NCBI RefSeq assembly: GCF_000001735.4
Contig: NC_003074.8
Coordinates: 4,464,101-4,528,100 of the forward strand
Source: Arabidopsis thaliana
Lineage: Eukaryota; Streptophyta; Magnoliopsida; Brassicales; Brassicaceae
DNA length: 64,000 bases
Direction: 5' to 3'
Shown: piece after piece, positions 10,910-22,819 of the stretch
How the letters are laid out: every line of letters starts with the position of its first letter
How positions within the stretch are numbered: position 1 is the stretch's first letter
Notes under the pieces: generated by a model
Told to the model about the DNA's origin: nothing
What the model saw: the letters and a program-made list of their open reading frames with translations, nothing else
Database searches by the model: none
Program-made: the position numbers and the translations under genes

Positions 10910-11781
10910 TCATAAAGGCAATGAAAGACCTGCAATTCCAAAGAAAAGATTCATGTCAATCTATTGAACTAACTAAGCAACGAAACTCTATCAAAACCAA
11001 ACTTAGAAGTAATGTGTGATTTTATCAGTTCAGATCCATACACAAACATAAAAGGGTTCAACTTCATCAGATTTACAAATGATGATGCTATATGATCACA
11101 TACTTCTGTTGCTGTCAAGTTTATCAAAGGAACTTATGTACATCCTTATCCGTAGAGCTAACTATCGGATTCAAATTGATGCATCATCACATTTATCGCC
11201 ATATACACAGTACAAAGGATACAAATTGCAACACAGAGAAACAACAGAATGTGTTGTGTGCTGATACACCTATGTAAAGTAAACCCAAATGGTAATTCCA
11301 GTGCTCAAGAACAAAACAAAAACTGACCTTGAGGAACTAATCCCCAGATTTTGGATTCAACGGACAAACTTGAGACGAGCCTGGACGATGCTATAGCACT
11401 GTGCAGAGGTATCATCGAGCTCAACTCCACTGGTAATCTGAAAACAACCATCCAACAAGTTCATCAAATTTGTAATTTTGCTTAGAAAGATTTTGACTTT
11501 GTTGATTCAGATTTCAAAATTATCAGCAAGTAATCTACATTGTTGCAGACCCATTGATAGTGAGGAAAAAAGAAGGTTTTTGTCTTCTCCATTTGATAGT
11601 GTGAAATGATACAAAAGACAAACCTTGAAGATCGATTGAGACGACAACTAGTTGCTGAGGAAGGTGATGCAGATTTGATGGGAGAGGGGAGTGATGAAAC
11701 ATTGGCATTCTTGTTGCTGAGATTTTGACATAGAGACTTTAATCGAGACGAGAATCTGCCTAACACTCTTGAAGATGCCAT
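10910..11781 (-). CDS. NFD6-like small mitochondrial-type protein
   Basis: Three exons, 11781-11624, 11437-11328 and 10929-10910, give 95 residues. The N-terminus (MASSRVLGRFSSRLKSL) is serine- and arginine-rich, like a mitochondrial targeting peptide. The conserved centre LPVELSSMIPLHSAIASSRL and the ending WGLVPQGLSLPL are typical of the plant family of NUCLEAR FUSION DEFECTIVE 6, small mitochondrial proteins of unclear biochemical role. If the second intron is retained the protein instead ends QGQFLFCS at 11305 (96 residues), a kind of alternative 3' end I associate with this family. It diverges from the gene at 12196, sharing a 414-bp intergenic region. I think this is At3g13674. Confidence 0.75.
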
Positions 11782-12195
11782 TGCCAGGAAGAAGCAAAAT
11801 TCAGATGTGATCGGAGATTTTAGGGCTTAAAGGGTTCTTAGTGAGCTAGGTCCCGGGTCGGGTTACAGGTTAGTTTACGGGTCGGGTAAGTAAATAACTG
11901 AAAAAGCCAAAATTATTTGATAAGAAGACCGGTGTCGAATTTAGGGCTGGAAGACAATTCTCGATCACTTCTTTTCGCAAATTCTCTTGAGTGTGACAAA
12001 ATCGGAAACTGCGAGCTCTGAATTCGTAACCCTTGATGTAAAAACTCAATCTTTCTTCCCACTGTTCTGTTTTGTTCTATTTTCGATCGAACACAAAGTT
12101 GTTATTTTTCGAGCCCTTTATCTTTGTAATAACTGATTCCGTTTTCATTGTATATGTCTGTTTATTGAAGTTTCAGCTGAGGAATCAGTTACGAA

Positions 12196-12511
12196 ATGGG
12201 AAGCAGAGGTAATCGTGTGGGAGAAAGATGGAATGAGATGGATTGTGATGAGAAATCGAGTGTGATTCAGGAAGAGATCAAAAGGGTTTGTAAACTTCCA
12301 TCAAACAGTGTTTATGCAGTTCATCGTCTCAAGGTTCTCAACAAAATCAACGACCTTTTATCTGTCCAAGTAAGTCAATCCTCTTCTTCTTCACATTACT
12401 ACTCTATATGAAACACCTTTGAAACTAACTAACTTATGTTTCTTTGTTGGACAGAGAACATTGTCTCAAGAGAAGGAGTTGGAATTGCTATTCACACAGC
12501 TCTCCTTGTAA
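12196..12511 (+). CDS. Conserved 76-residue plant protein of unknown function
   Basis: Two exons, 12196-12369 and 12455-12511, encode 76 residues. The protein is hydrophilic and probably helical: it starts MGSRGNRVGERWNEMDCDEK, continues with a basic segment (VHRLKVLNKINDLL) and ends in a short heptad-like helix (TLSQEKELELLFTQLSL). No signal peptide, membrane segment or known domain is visible. The clean GT-AG intron at a codon boundary and the transcription-like 5' region support a real gene (probably At3g13677). I do not know its function. Confidence 0.7.
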
Positions 12512-12689
12512 AATCCAGATTTTGATGTATAAGGAACTAATGTAATATAACTTTTTACTCGAGATTGCTTGTTGATTAATGACATGGCAACAAGCTAGTT
12601 TCTTAAGAAGTTGGTGTTTATTGGTTTTAATTGTATGTTTTAGTTTTCCCTTTGTATTGATCAATTGGATGAGGATGCAATGAAACGGT

Positions 12690-12992
12690 TTGAGTTTGAA
12701 GTTGAGAATAATATACCACAGTTTGTGGGATGAGTTTCCTTTAGGCCGTAACATATTTCCCGATAGTGACACTCGGATGATGAAAACCCACAAGTCGCTC
12801 AAATTGGAAGTAAATGGCACATTCAGAGAAGAAGTGAGACGCCCATTAATCGTTAGGAATGGAGTTGTATATTGGTCTTGCATTCAAAGAAGCTATGTTT
12901 TGAAGTGCGAGAGATGGGAGCAATCCAAGCTAAGCTATAAGCGTGGCATGGGTGGAATTGTCCTTGGCGCGAATGTGGGAGAAGGTTTGTGA
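12690..12992 (+). other. Unexplained 100-codon open frame, possible gene fragment
   Basis: This ATG-started frame contains a protein-like stretch (SLKLEVNGTFREEVRRPL, VRNGVVYWSCIQRSYV) in a region with more GC than the flanks. It has no family I recognise and no obvious splice partners. It lies between the 76-residue protein and the 3' end of the F-box gene. It may be a captured or decayed gene fragment, or a 3' UTR frame that is open by chance. Confidence 0.25.
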
Positions 12993-13433
12993 ATGGTTGC
13001 ATTTGTGTACTCCAAATGGGTAAATTCAAGATGTTAAAAAGGTTGTTCAAGGATAAAGCTGAGGGAAGACTCAAAATTTATGCCTAATTTCATTCAAGAG
13101 TTTAAGAAACCAAAACACAGAACACGATGCATCAGACCACCAAACCATCAAACAAATGAAACATTTCCAATACCTCGAGTGTTTTTTTATAAACAGAGGC
13201 AGTAAATGATTCTCTTAACTTATCTATCTATTTCCATATGGACTCCTACATCTAAACAACTAGTATGATTTTAGTTAAAGGCCGAGCTGATTGTATCACA
13301 AAACCCCCCACTTCTTTATAAGCAGATAAATAGCAAAACACAAGTTAATGATCGTTCAAAAGAACATCAAAGTCAATGGAATGAAACAAAAGAAGATGAT
13401 GCAAGAAAAATATAAAAAGTAGTGTAAATGGAA

Positions 13434-14621
13434 CTAGTTACTTTCTTTCCTTTTGCCCGGTTTGTTGATTTGTAGTTGAACTAAGCTTGGAACATAGGAA
13501 GAAGAGCACACAAGTGGAACACAGTAAGCTTGGTACGAGTTCTTCGCGATATTTGGGGCAACTCCCATGTTGACAGATTTGAAGTATTCATCTTGTCCAA
13601 TAATATAAACTATTTGGTAGCGACAGGTCTCAGTCGGTTTATATCTATCTAAATCAAAAACCACAGCAACTTTCTTCTCCTCATCAATGAAAAAGCTCCC
13701 AGAAAAAGTGTCAACCGGAAAACCAGTGGACGTTATCAAAAACTTGCTCCACGAAACCGTATTGGGATCAATCTTATTTGTAACACAAATCTCGATTGTC
13801 TCAAATGCCCCCCAGCGTTGATATAACACAGCGAGCTGCTCTTCCCTAACACAAGCTAGAGACACAAAAAAGTCTGCATTGTAAGAGTGAAACGGCAGTG
13901 GCAGAGGCGGTCCAAATCTCTCCCTTGTAAAATCGAAACAAAGTAGAACATCTTCAATATTTATTGTCTTTATTCCTCCCACTGTTTCTTTCTTTTGCGC
14001 AGGAAAATAAGCATTCCCTTTCAAAGACGCGCCACGAAAATGAGACTGTATATCCCACTCAGGAATGACATCAAGAACCTTCCATGAATTAGAGCTAAAA
14101 TCGTAGACTTCGTACCCAAAAACGCGGTTGCTGCTTGGATACAAATCGAAAATCCTCAATATTTTGTGGTTACGGTTGTTATCATATCCAAGAGCATACC
14201 TATCTTCTATCTGGTAATTGTTTCTCGGATGGATCCACCTAGTTTGCCCCAAATAAGGGTTCCATACCAAGAGCCCTGTGTTGTCCTTAATGATGCATAG
14301 GACTAAACCGTCACAGTGAAAAACTTGAGAGACCTCGATTTGATCGAGTTTACTTACTTGCTTTATAGATGGCTCAACCAACTCCCCGTCGTCGTTTCTG
14401 ATTCCTTGGAGATCAAATTTCATTGAACAAACCCTTGAATCCTTCATCATAAACCCCAGAAACTTATTCTCTGCTGCTGTTGCTTTTCTACCACAAATCT
14501 GACTTTTCGATAAAGAGTTCCACTTTTGGCAAGTAGATCGTATAGCCCTCAGAGATGTCAGCGGAACCCTAGAGAGTATCTCCTCTACCAAATCGCCTGG
14601 AAGATCGCCCATGGTCGTCAT
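13434..14621 (-). CDS. F-box protein with F-box-associated (FBA) domain
   Basis: A single exon of 395 codons from the ATG at 14621 (MTTMGDLPGDLVEEIL); an upstream in-frame ATG at 14639 would add six residues. The F-box is residues ~5-45 (GDLPGDLVEEILSRVPLTSL, then KWNSLSK), which should bind ASK1-type SKP1 proteins in an SCF ubiquitin ligase. The rest is the beta-rich type-1 F-box-associated domain, with HCDGLVLCI, LLVWNPYLGQTRWI, GYDNNRNHKILR and SWSKFL, presumed to bind the substrate. This family is very large and fast evolving in Brassicaceae. The particular substrate cannot be inferred. Probably At3g13680. Confidence 0.9.
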   Translation of the reverse strand: MTTMGDLPGDLVEEILSRVPLTSLRAIRSTCQKWNSLSKSQICGRKATAAENKFLGFMMKDSRVCSMKFDLQGIRNDDGELVEPSIKQVSKLDQIEVSQVFHCDGLVLCIIKDNTGLLVWNPYLGQTRWIHPRNNYQIEDRYALGYDNNRNHKILRIFDLYPSSNRVFGYEVYDFSSNSWKVLDVIPEWDIQSHFRGASLKGNAYFPAQKKETVGGIKTINIEDVLLCFDFTRERFGPPLPLPFHSYNADFFVSLACVREEQLAVLYQRWGAFETIEICVTNKIDPNTVSWSKFLITSTGFPVDTFSGSFFIDEEKKVAVVFDLDRYKPTETCRYQIVYIIGQDEYFKSVNMGVAPNIAKNSYQAYCVPLVCSSSYVPSLVQLQINKPGKRKESN

Positions 14622-15092
14622 TCTTTCAAGCTTCAGCAATTTAGGTGTGGACGTTCTTAAAAAAGGCTGTTCTATTATGTGGATGAAGAAGCTCTATTAA
14701 CAAAAAACCTAAAGTTCCTTGAGACTTGAGAGACACTCTACTTAATCCCGAAGCTTCCATTTTTATCTTTAGAGCCCATATTACTGGAGTTTGGTTGGTT
14801 TCGGTTGTTGCTGGTTAGTGTTGGTTTATATCTGGTTCACTAATTGCAGCATATTCCAAACGTCATCATCGATTCCATACACAGAAACATTCTTCCATTG
14901 TTTGTATAAATTACGCAGTTTTAGAAACATAAAAATAACGCCCCCAAAAATGACAACAAAAAAATTAGAAAAGAGAAGAATTTATGTGATGGTTAGTGGA
15001 GAATCTGAACTTCTCTCTTGACATGTTCAGATTTCTCTGCAAAAATGAGTTACCAAAAACAGTAACAAGGAACCTTTTGAGGGGGCAATTGG

Positions 15093-17409
15093 TCAATTAA
15101 AATGCAGGGGGTTTAAGGGGAGGTTACATTGCCCTGCAACCACGTGGGACCTGCTTCTGCCTCTGCGTGCGTTAGCTATGACACTGATCAACGCACCACC
15201 TGTGTCTAGTACTGAGTTGGCACCCATTAGCTTTAATCCAAGAGTATTCATCAGACACGATAGTTTGCTCTCATTACTATTTTCGTCCAATTCTTTGATC
15301 TTGTTAGCTTGCTCCCGGGAAAGAATAGTGTAAAGCTGAAGACGATTGGTTGGATCTTCTTCAAAGTTGTCAAAACAAACTCTGACTAATCCAAACGATT
15401 TCGGATCGTCGGTTAATGGGTTGAAGACAAATGACAACTTCCCTATTGCTATGTCGGGTCTTTTGAACATATCTTCAAGAACGTTTATGTTAACTCCACT
15501 ATATCTTTGAACAGGTTTCTTTAGATTACTGCGAAGATAATTCGCAACATGTAGAATCTTTGAGGCTTCTCTTAAACCACTTAAGTAGGCACCGTGCATT
15601 GTGGCTGGATGTTGCCTTGTCGTGGCCTCACCAGCGAAGAATAGACGGTTACTAACACTTTCAGCAAGAATGTCATAGTCCACACCAGATGAACCAACCC
15701 TTACATGAGAATATGACCCATATGACAAAGGATCACTTCCCCATCTAGTGCAAACCGTCTGTATTGGGTCAGGCACAACAACACCTTTAGGACCATATAT
15801 GCCTACAATTATGTCAAAAACATTGTTATGGCGAGAACTTGGAAGCAGCAAAAGGTTCATGACGTTATCAAATATTACCTCTGAGTTTTTTTAAAACACG
15901 GTGAAGTAAAACAGATGGTTCTGTGCACTCAAATCGTTGAGCAGCTTCTCCAGCAACTAAGGCAACCAAGGCAGGGCCACCAGAGACTGTATGGTAGGCA
16001 TAGAATAGAAAAAACTCTCCTCGGTTGATGCTACTCTCGTTGAGGCATCCAAACGTGTCTAACTCATCACCCCAAAAGACAGATGGGAAAAGCATGGCAA
16101 CTTTGTTCAGAAGGCCAAACCCCAACCTGTCAATTGCTGCTTGTTTTCTTCTAGGTAACTCCGGCTCAAACTTGATAGATCTCTTCTTCAAGACCCCAAG
16201 CGGCACAGTGCAAAGAATCATGTCAGCTTGAAATATCTGGCTACCAGAAATGACTTCAACTCCTCCGTCTCCATACTTGATAGTGTCAACGCTTTTCCCA
16301 TAGATTATGGGTAGCCCTTCAGCTAATGCATTTATCAGTCTCCAGTTTCCACCAGCAAGAAAACAATGATCCCCACCCATTTCGTAAGGATCATCCTGAT
16401 CCCAGTAAGCAGCTGAAAGATTCGAAAGACACCCAGCGTTAGCATATTCCAAGTTAGCAAGGTGCCAGTCAAAAAGTTTTCTTTCCTCTGAATCTTTAGC
16501 TACACCATACAGTACCCTAAGAGTCTCCAAGACTTCTCCCAAAGAAATCTTCTTAGCTGCCCCTTCCATCATCTCCCTTACTTCTGTGACCTTGTCAAGC
16601 AGTTTGTTGAAACCAAACTCAACATTGGAGTCAGCTACTTTATCGACAAGTACTCCCTCTGAATTATACAAAGGACAGTTGTCTCTAACCTTGTGAAGAG
16701 GAATAGAAAGCTGTCTCGCAAGAACTCCAAGTGGGTTCGCATGTAAACCCGTGATTACACTACCACCGAGTTCAACAGCTGCAAATCTATCCTTACCTCC
16801 CATCTTCTGAGTGTACACTCGTCCACCAGGACGACTCCTACCTTCTAAAACAAGAACCTTGAACCCAAATGACAAAAGCTGTCTAGCAGCAGCCAAACCA
16901 GCAAGTCCAGCACCAACAACAATGACTGATCCCTCAGTACCCTCTTCAGGAATATAAGGAGCAAACAATGGAGAAACCCCAAAATTGATGTATCCATTAA
17001 ACAAGAGAAAATCATAAGCAGCTGAAATCAAATGCTCAAAGTCACTACTAACAGTTTCTCTAATCTGATCTTTGAGTAGCCAAATTCCAACATTACCCCT
17101 CCACCTAGCTACTATATGATTCCGAACAACAATGTAATCGTTCTGCTCTTTCCCGCCTAATTCTCTTACAACTCCAGCTCGAATCTCTTCCTCAAGCAAT
17201 TCGTCGATTGGGAAACCTACGGACAGAGCTATCAGAGCCTCGGTCTCAGTCTCTTTCTCCAAATCTTGCTTCGTCCTGTACTTTTTCTTCGCCTTTCCAC
17301 CTAATTGCTTCTCAATCAATTCATCCATCGCATTCTCATCGTAGTTCTTCCTACTTACTTTTCTCCTGTTCCTCCTCGGAGCCGTTTCATCCGACGCCGG
17401 AGAATTCAT
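15093..17409 (-). CDS. LDL2: LSD1-like histone H3K4 demethylase homologue LDL2
   Basis: Two exons, 17409-15879 and 15802-15093, encode 746 residues. Residues 1-55 are basic with a nuclear signal-like RRNRRKVSRK. A SWIRM domain spans about 60-150 (ARWRGNVGIWLLKD, AYDFLLFNGYINFGV). The FAD-dependent amine oxidase fold follows with the dinucleotide motif VVGAGLAGLAAARQL (about 164-178) and EGRSRPGGRVYT, and closes with GEATTRQHPATMHGAYLSG. Homologues remove methyl groups from mono- and dimethyl H3K4; in Arabidopsis LDL1 and LDL2 act with FLD in FLC and FWA silencing. The intron (15803-15878) carries an in-frame stop, so splicing is required to join the two parts of the oxidase domain. Confidence 0.95.
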
Positions 17410-20400
17410 TTCTGGTCAATTAAGTCACCAAATCACCTCCGCTTCGTTTTACTTAGAAACTAATCGACCCTAATCTCTTCGTCGTTTCGTTTCACACCTG
17501 AGTTTCACAATCGTGTCCAATCTACCTCAAGTTACTTCAACACCTTCGAAGATTAATAACCAAAAAATCGTCGTCGCCAAATTGATCGGAGAAATCTTCC
17601 GGATTCGTGAGGTTACTTTTCCCGATCTACGGTTACGATTTTCGAATCTGCGTCTGCGTGGTTTGCAGAAAAAATAAAGGTTTATGGGCCTAAATGAATA
17701 AAATATATTAAAGCCCATTGGGCCTGTAAGGTGATATTAATTTAGTCTATTACACAATTGTGGATGATAAGAGTGGAGAAGATAGTTACATGTCATTGTT
17801 GACATAACCAAAGCGGCCCATACATGAAATGATGTATGGTAATGTTAAAGATAAAGAGAACATGCAATTTAATAGTGTAGGGTCATTGTCTCTTCTCTTC
17901 ATCACATTATGATGAATAAAAATTGACATTTCGCCCCCAATGCATATAATATCTCACACATGGCCTTTCCACATCTCTTCCATTGATTCACATGTCATGT
18001 ACTTCTTTTTGTGATCCAAATTCTGGGATCACTCAAAACATAAAAGATCTTAATTAAACCTTATCCATCTTAATATCTTATGGTTATATACCATACAAAA
18101 GGTAAATTAGCTTGGTTTGATTAACACAATATTTCTAGTAACGTGTGTGTGTGCATGTGTGTTTCATGAGCATACACACATAGATCATACATGATGATTA
18201 GACAATATGTGCAGGTACCTGTATAAAGGTGCAATTATTGATGTGCGGAAGTTGAAAGTATATTTGTAATGATGGTTGAATAAAAATACAAGTATCTTTT
18301 TTCATGCTAATAGTGGTACACTTTGGACCTGCATGGGTAATAATAAAAACGATATTGCAATAAGGAGAAGCTCGAAAATGGCATGTAGTGGACCATATTA
18401 TTCATTGTTTCGGCAGTGGTTTTGCATGATTATTGTCTATACATATGGCCACGTTACGTGTGTTCAAATTTTCTTGTTTTATGCAAACAATTGTTGTGTT
18501 CGAATTTTTTTGATTAATATTTTATTTACAAGATTGTTACTATTGTTTTGCATTACTCCATTTTATAGCGACCGGAAAATTAATTGTGGAAGTACCTGGT
18601 ACAATAATTAATTACACTTACATTTATTTGTTTAGTTTTACTCAAAATGATAATAAATGTATGTTACCGTTCTGGACTGATTTAATGCAATTTCTACCTC
18701 GAAATTGATAACCGCATTATAACTAAATTAATACGCAACGTCGAAAAAAAAAAAAAAAGTATTTAAGAGGCAAGGGACAGTTCACTGTATCATTATCATT
18801 ATGAAGACACAAATAACCATTGGAGTAGAATTCAGACTGCTCGAGTGTTTTTAGTGGCGCTTGCAAAAATAAATGCGTATAGTTGTGGTTTACTCCACTA
18901 TAACTTTGAAAAATTATGGTTACTAGTTCAGTGTCCAAATGCAAAGTATACGACTAGTGGGTCGCTACTCGCTAGCCTACTAAAACGTAGGTTACGAGAT
19001 AAGTGATTAAATTTAGGGTCATTGTTTCTAAACAATTGATGTATGACCGATTAGCTAAAGTATGCACATAATCTAATAACGAATATGAGGAAACAGAGTC
19101 CTTAAAAACGTGCATGTGATTTTCTTAATGAAAAATGGCCCGCACGATGCAATTGTATTTTATATTAATTCATGTTTCAAATTATTGCAATGTATGTCGT
19201 TAGAGAAACCGACGTATGAAGAATTCTATAAAACTTCGTTATTTCTACATACAACCAATTAGAATAATTTTGGCAGCGTTACGGTATCCTATTTGCGAAT
19301 TCATTGTGAAATTGGGAATTTTTGTATCAAATTTATCTCAACAAACGTTGAGTTTTTGTTGTAACCATTCATCGTGGCAGTTTTAGCTGTCTCGACAACA
19401 GAAGACAATGGACAGCTTTGAAACTTAATGAACTAATTCACATATTTTTGTTCCGTGATAAAATTCAAATCGTTTTTTGAATATATATGAAGTGCATGAA
19501 GCTTTGATTCAAACGAAAACTATAAAATATGTATAATGTATATAGACTATTCCTTAAATTAAATATTCACCACAAACTGATTAGAAATATATGTATTGTT
19601 TTTTTTTACGTCGGTGTGGTTACTACTATAAAACATTATACATGCTAGCTCATGCCGGCACCTACCCCAGCAAAAAACGCCATTCAACGTTGTCGTTATT
19701 ATAGACTTTTGGTTTTTAATTAGTTTTGAAGAATTATTAATTCATGAATGATCAACTTAATTGTATATTTATACCCAAATAGTGTTACAATAACGTCTAT
19801 TGTTGAGAAGGAAAAAAAAAAAAAGTGTATAGTTAATGTGTGTGACAGGAGGAGACTGATAGCAGCTGTGACAGCATTGGCCGCCGTTGAAGATGTGTCC
19901 CGTGACGGTGACAGAGCTAACGTCAAAGGACGTTCGGGACCTACAATAATTAAGCCCTAACTTAGATTAATTATCTCAACTCTTTTAACACTAATCAGAT
20001 TCAAACACAAACCAACATATTGAAGTATTGAACTATATTCACAGATAAAAGAATATATAACTTGTTCCAAATTCTAAAATAGACAAATAATGAAACTTGA
20101 TTTAAGAGAGATCGTGGGATCATGCGTCGTGGAAATTTGCATAGAGGAGGACCACATGATCTAAGGATTTTAGTTTTTAAAATTTTTGTAGTAATAATGA
20201 GAGAAAGTAAAAAAAGAAAAGAAAAGAGAGTGAAATTAGAGAGATAATGATTAGGGGATGGAATCGGACCCCACGGAGGTTTACTAGATGACACCGAACC
20301 TGAACTACTCACCTGTGATTGTGCTCTGTTCTATACTTACACATTTTGGACCATTTCCTCTTTATTTTGTGTCTTACACATTATTCTAATTGTAATTAAC

Positions 20401-21680
20401 TTCCATATCTTATACTAATAATCCGATCTCATTTATTCTACTTTGTTTGATTTCATGCAAAGCCAATCACGGGTTCTTGTTAAAGAATTTGTTTTTTTTA
20501 TATAATTAACAATAAGTAATGGTGCGTCGTTTAGTCTTGAATGATTCTTAATCAATAGATTATTGTAAATTACAAGAACAAAACTATGCATTTCAAGTAT
20601 TTTAATGCAACTTTCAAAATTTGATCAGATGTGTCGGCTGTGACTATACGTACTTGTTTTTTTTTAATTGTCAACTTTGAAAATTTTATTTAAAATCTAA
20701 GTACTTGTTTAGAAAATCACGTTTATGAGATGGAGACTGCGTTTGATTCAAATTTGTCATATATTACAACGTTGCTTATCGTTTCCCGAGGTAACAACGG
20801 ACGGTATGTCAGCTTGGAGGATTTTGGTGATCGAGAGGGTATTTATGTGAAACTAAAATATGGTGTCATAAAGCTACAAAATTTTAAATTTCAAACTAAA
20901 GAGTTTTACTACATTATTAAACTACTTCTGCTAAAGGAGAAAAGTAGAAAGAACAAAACAGGCTATCTTTCAGTTCAAGCAATTTTTGAGCTAAGCAAGC
21001 AATTTCAAATGTCTTGTTATTACCAATAGATTGTAAACAAAAAATAATTACACCACCCCAAGTAATAACATGACATTTTCTTATGGTATTTAAGTAAGCA
21101 TTTTAACGAATTTAATTTCATTTACATCACATAATTAGTTTTATTTTAGAAAAAGTAGTAGACAAAACTATACAAAATTCTAAGGAGATTGAGTTATGAC
21201 CCTAAGCCTATTCAAGCTGTACATAAATTGTTAGTCACAAAATTTGAGTCTTTCACTTTTCAGATTGTAGTCCCTCCCATATTCAAAACTGGGACCTATA
21301 AAGGTAAAGTTTGGCTTCCCCAAAGCCTAAACTAAATCTCTCCAAAGTCAAAAACTAATAATATTTTAAATCTGAGATTAGTATTTGTTTATTCTCCAAA
21401 TGCATGTTTTGCTAAAGAATTAGCAGCTGATCAAAGCTTAAAAAAAATATGTAAAGGAAACACTTTGGTGGGTATCATAACCAAATGTGTTGGACTATGG
21501 ATTAAAAGTTCAAACTAGATATTATTATAAGATTAATTATTTGAAAAGGCCCAAAACATATTCTACTATATTTTTTTTTTATGAAATCATGAAGAGTAGC
21601 ATTGGAAAAGACACAACAGATAATAGTAATAACCAGAAGATGGTAATTTTGTTGTTACTACAAAGCAACACAGAAGCAAA
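17410..21680. other. 4.3-kb spacer between LDL2 and the RLCK gene
   Basis: The left ~250 bases are the LDL2 5' UTR and promoter. The rest is AT-rich without a supported gene. Points of note: a GT-rich run near 18141-18160, a GC-richer patch at about 19848-19945, and a minus-strand frame at about 20110-20312 with a hydrophobic segment (see findings). Confidence 0.5.
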
Positions 21681-21865
21681 GAGAGACTAGTAGACTAGAG
21701 AAGAAAAACCAAAAACCCTAAAAAAAGAAAAAGAGAGAGATTGTTTTCACATTTTCGCGGTTTTCTTCTTCTCCTTGTATTTATCTCTGAAGTCGTGCTT
21801 TTGATGTGAAAGGAGAAGAAGCTTGAAGACAGACAACTTTAAAGTTGACGAAACCAATGCTTCTG

Positions 21866-22211
21866 GTAATATCATTTTCTTCACAATTGTTTGTGTTCTT
21901 CTTCTTCGTCTGGTCTCACTCCTATAGTTTTGTTTAATCGTTTTCGTGGCGGTGAAATTCATGAGAGCTTAACTGGTGAATCTTTTTTTTGGTTCTGTAA
22001 TAATTTTATAATCTTCTTTCTCTGGCAGTTTGCGACGAAACTAATTTAATATATAAATGTAAATCTAGCAGCCATTCTTATTGGTTTATTGTTGAAATCT
22101 CTACGAAAATTCCTTTTTATTCGATTTCGTGGTTTTAATCTTCACCATTACGATTTTTCTTCAGCTCCTTCTCTCTTTCAATTCAATTTTTACTCTTTTT
22201 GTATATTGCAG
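21866..22211 (+). other. Probable 5' UTR intron of the RLCK gene
   Basis: A donor (CTTCTG/GTAATATC at 21866) and an acceptor (TATATTGCAG/GTGAAG ending 22211) flank a T-rich stretch upstream of the kinase start at 22820. This is a typical plant leader intron. Assigned from signals only. Confidence 0.4.
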
Positions 22212-22359
22212 GTGAAGTTTTGAGCTTTTGAGCGATCTTTTGGGTCTTGCTCTTGCTCTTGAGGCAGAGAACCCATAGACAGTTGTTTTGTCTGTTTGTT
22301 GGTGTCAGATCCAAAATCAAGAGGCTGTTATAGCTTTGACTTGGAAGTGATTTGACACA

Positions 22360-22395
22360 ATGAAGGAAGAAGATTCAAAAAAAATAAGAGGGTAG
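22360..22395 (+). promoter_or_regulatory. uORF in the RLCK leader
   Basis: A short ATG-started frame MKEEDSKKIRG ends in TAG at 22395, about 425 bases before the main start. It would lie in the mature leader if the transcript begins near 21680 as inferred. Confidence 0.4.
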
Positions 22396-22819
22396 GAATC
22401 TATTTGGTCGCTTTTGCTTCCTCCTATTCTGGGGAGAATTTGGGATCTTGGAGTTGAATCCGTTGTGAGAAGAAGGATCTTTTTGAGCTTGTGTACTGTG
22501 TCCTCTCAGTTGATTCATCGCAGAGAGAAGAGGTCCTGTCATGTCTATGAGTTTTGTATTCATCTGAAAGGTCTTACTGGAATGACTTATCAAAGGGGAG
22601 AGTCTTTGGTTCCTGTCTTGATTTCCAACTTGGTGGGGGCATAGGCCAAATAATGCAAACCTAAAATCCTTGTTTCTTCCAGAATCTTGTGAGCTTTTTA
22701 ATCTCTCCAACAAAGTACAATTTCTCTGAGGATTGTGTTATTACACAGAGAAAACAAAAAGAGGGTCCAAGAAAATCTCTTGCATTCTCTTCTCCTCTCT
22801 CTGGTATTGGTATCTTCAA

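Noticed and set aside
18141..18185. GT-rich run followed by an AC-rich run as a hairpin RNA
   Set aside because: Low-complexity GTGTGT/ACACAC pairing; no precursor-like structure or known small RNA.
22414..22644. 76-codon frame in the RLCK leader
   Set aside because: No ATG start; it lies in the inferred 5' UTR and has no homology I recognise.
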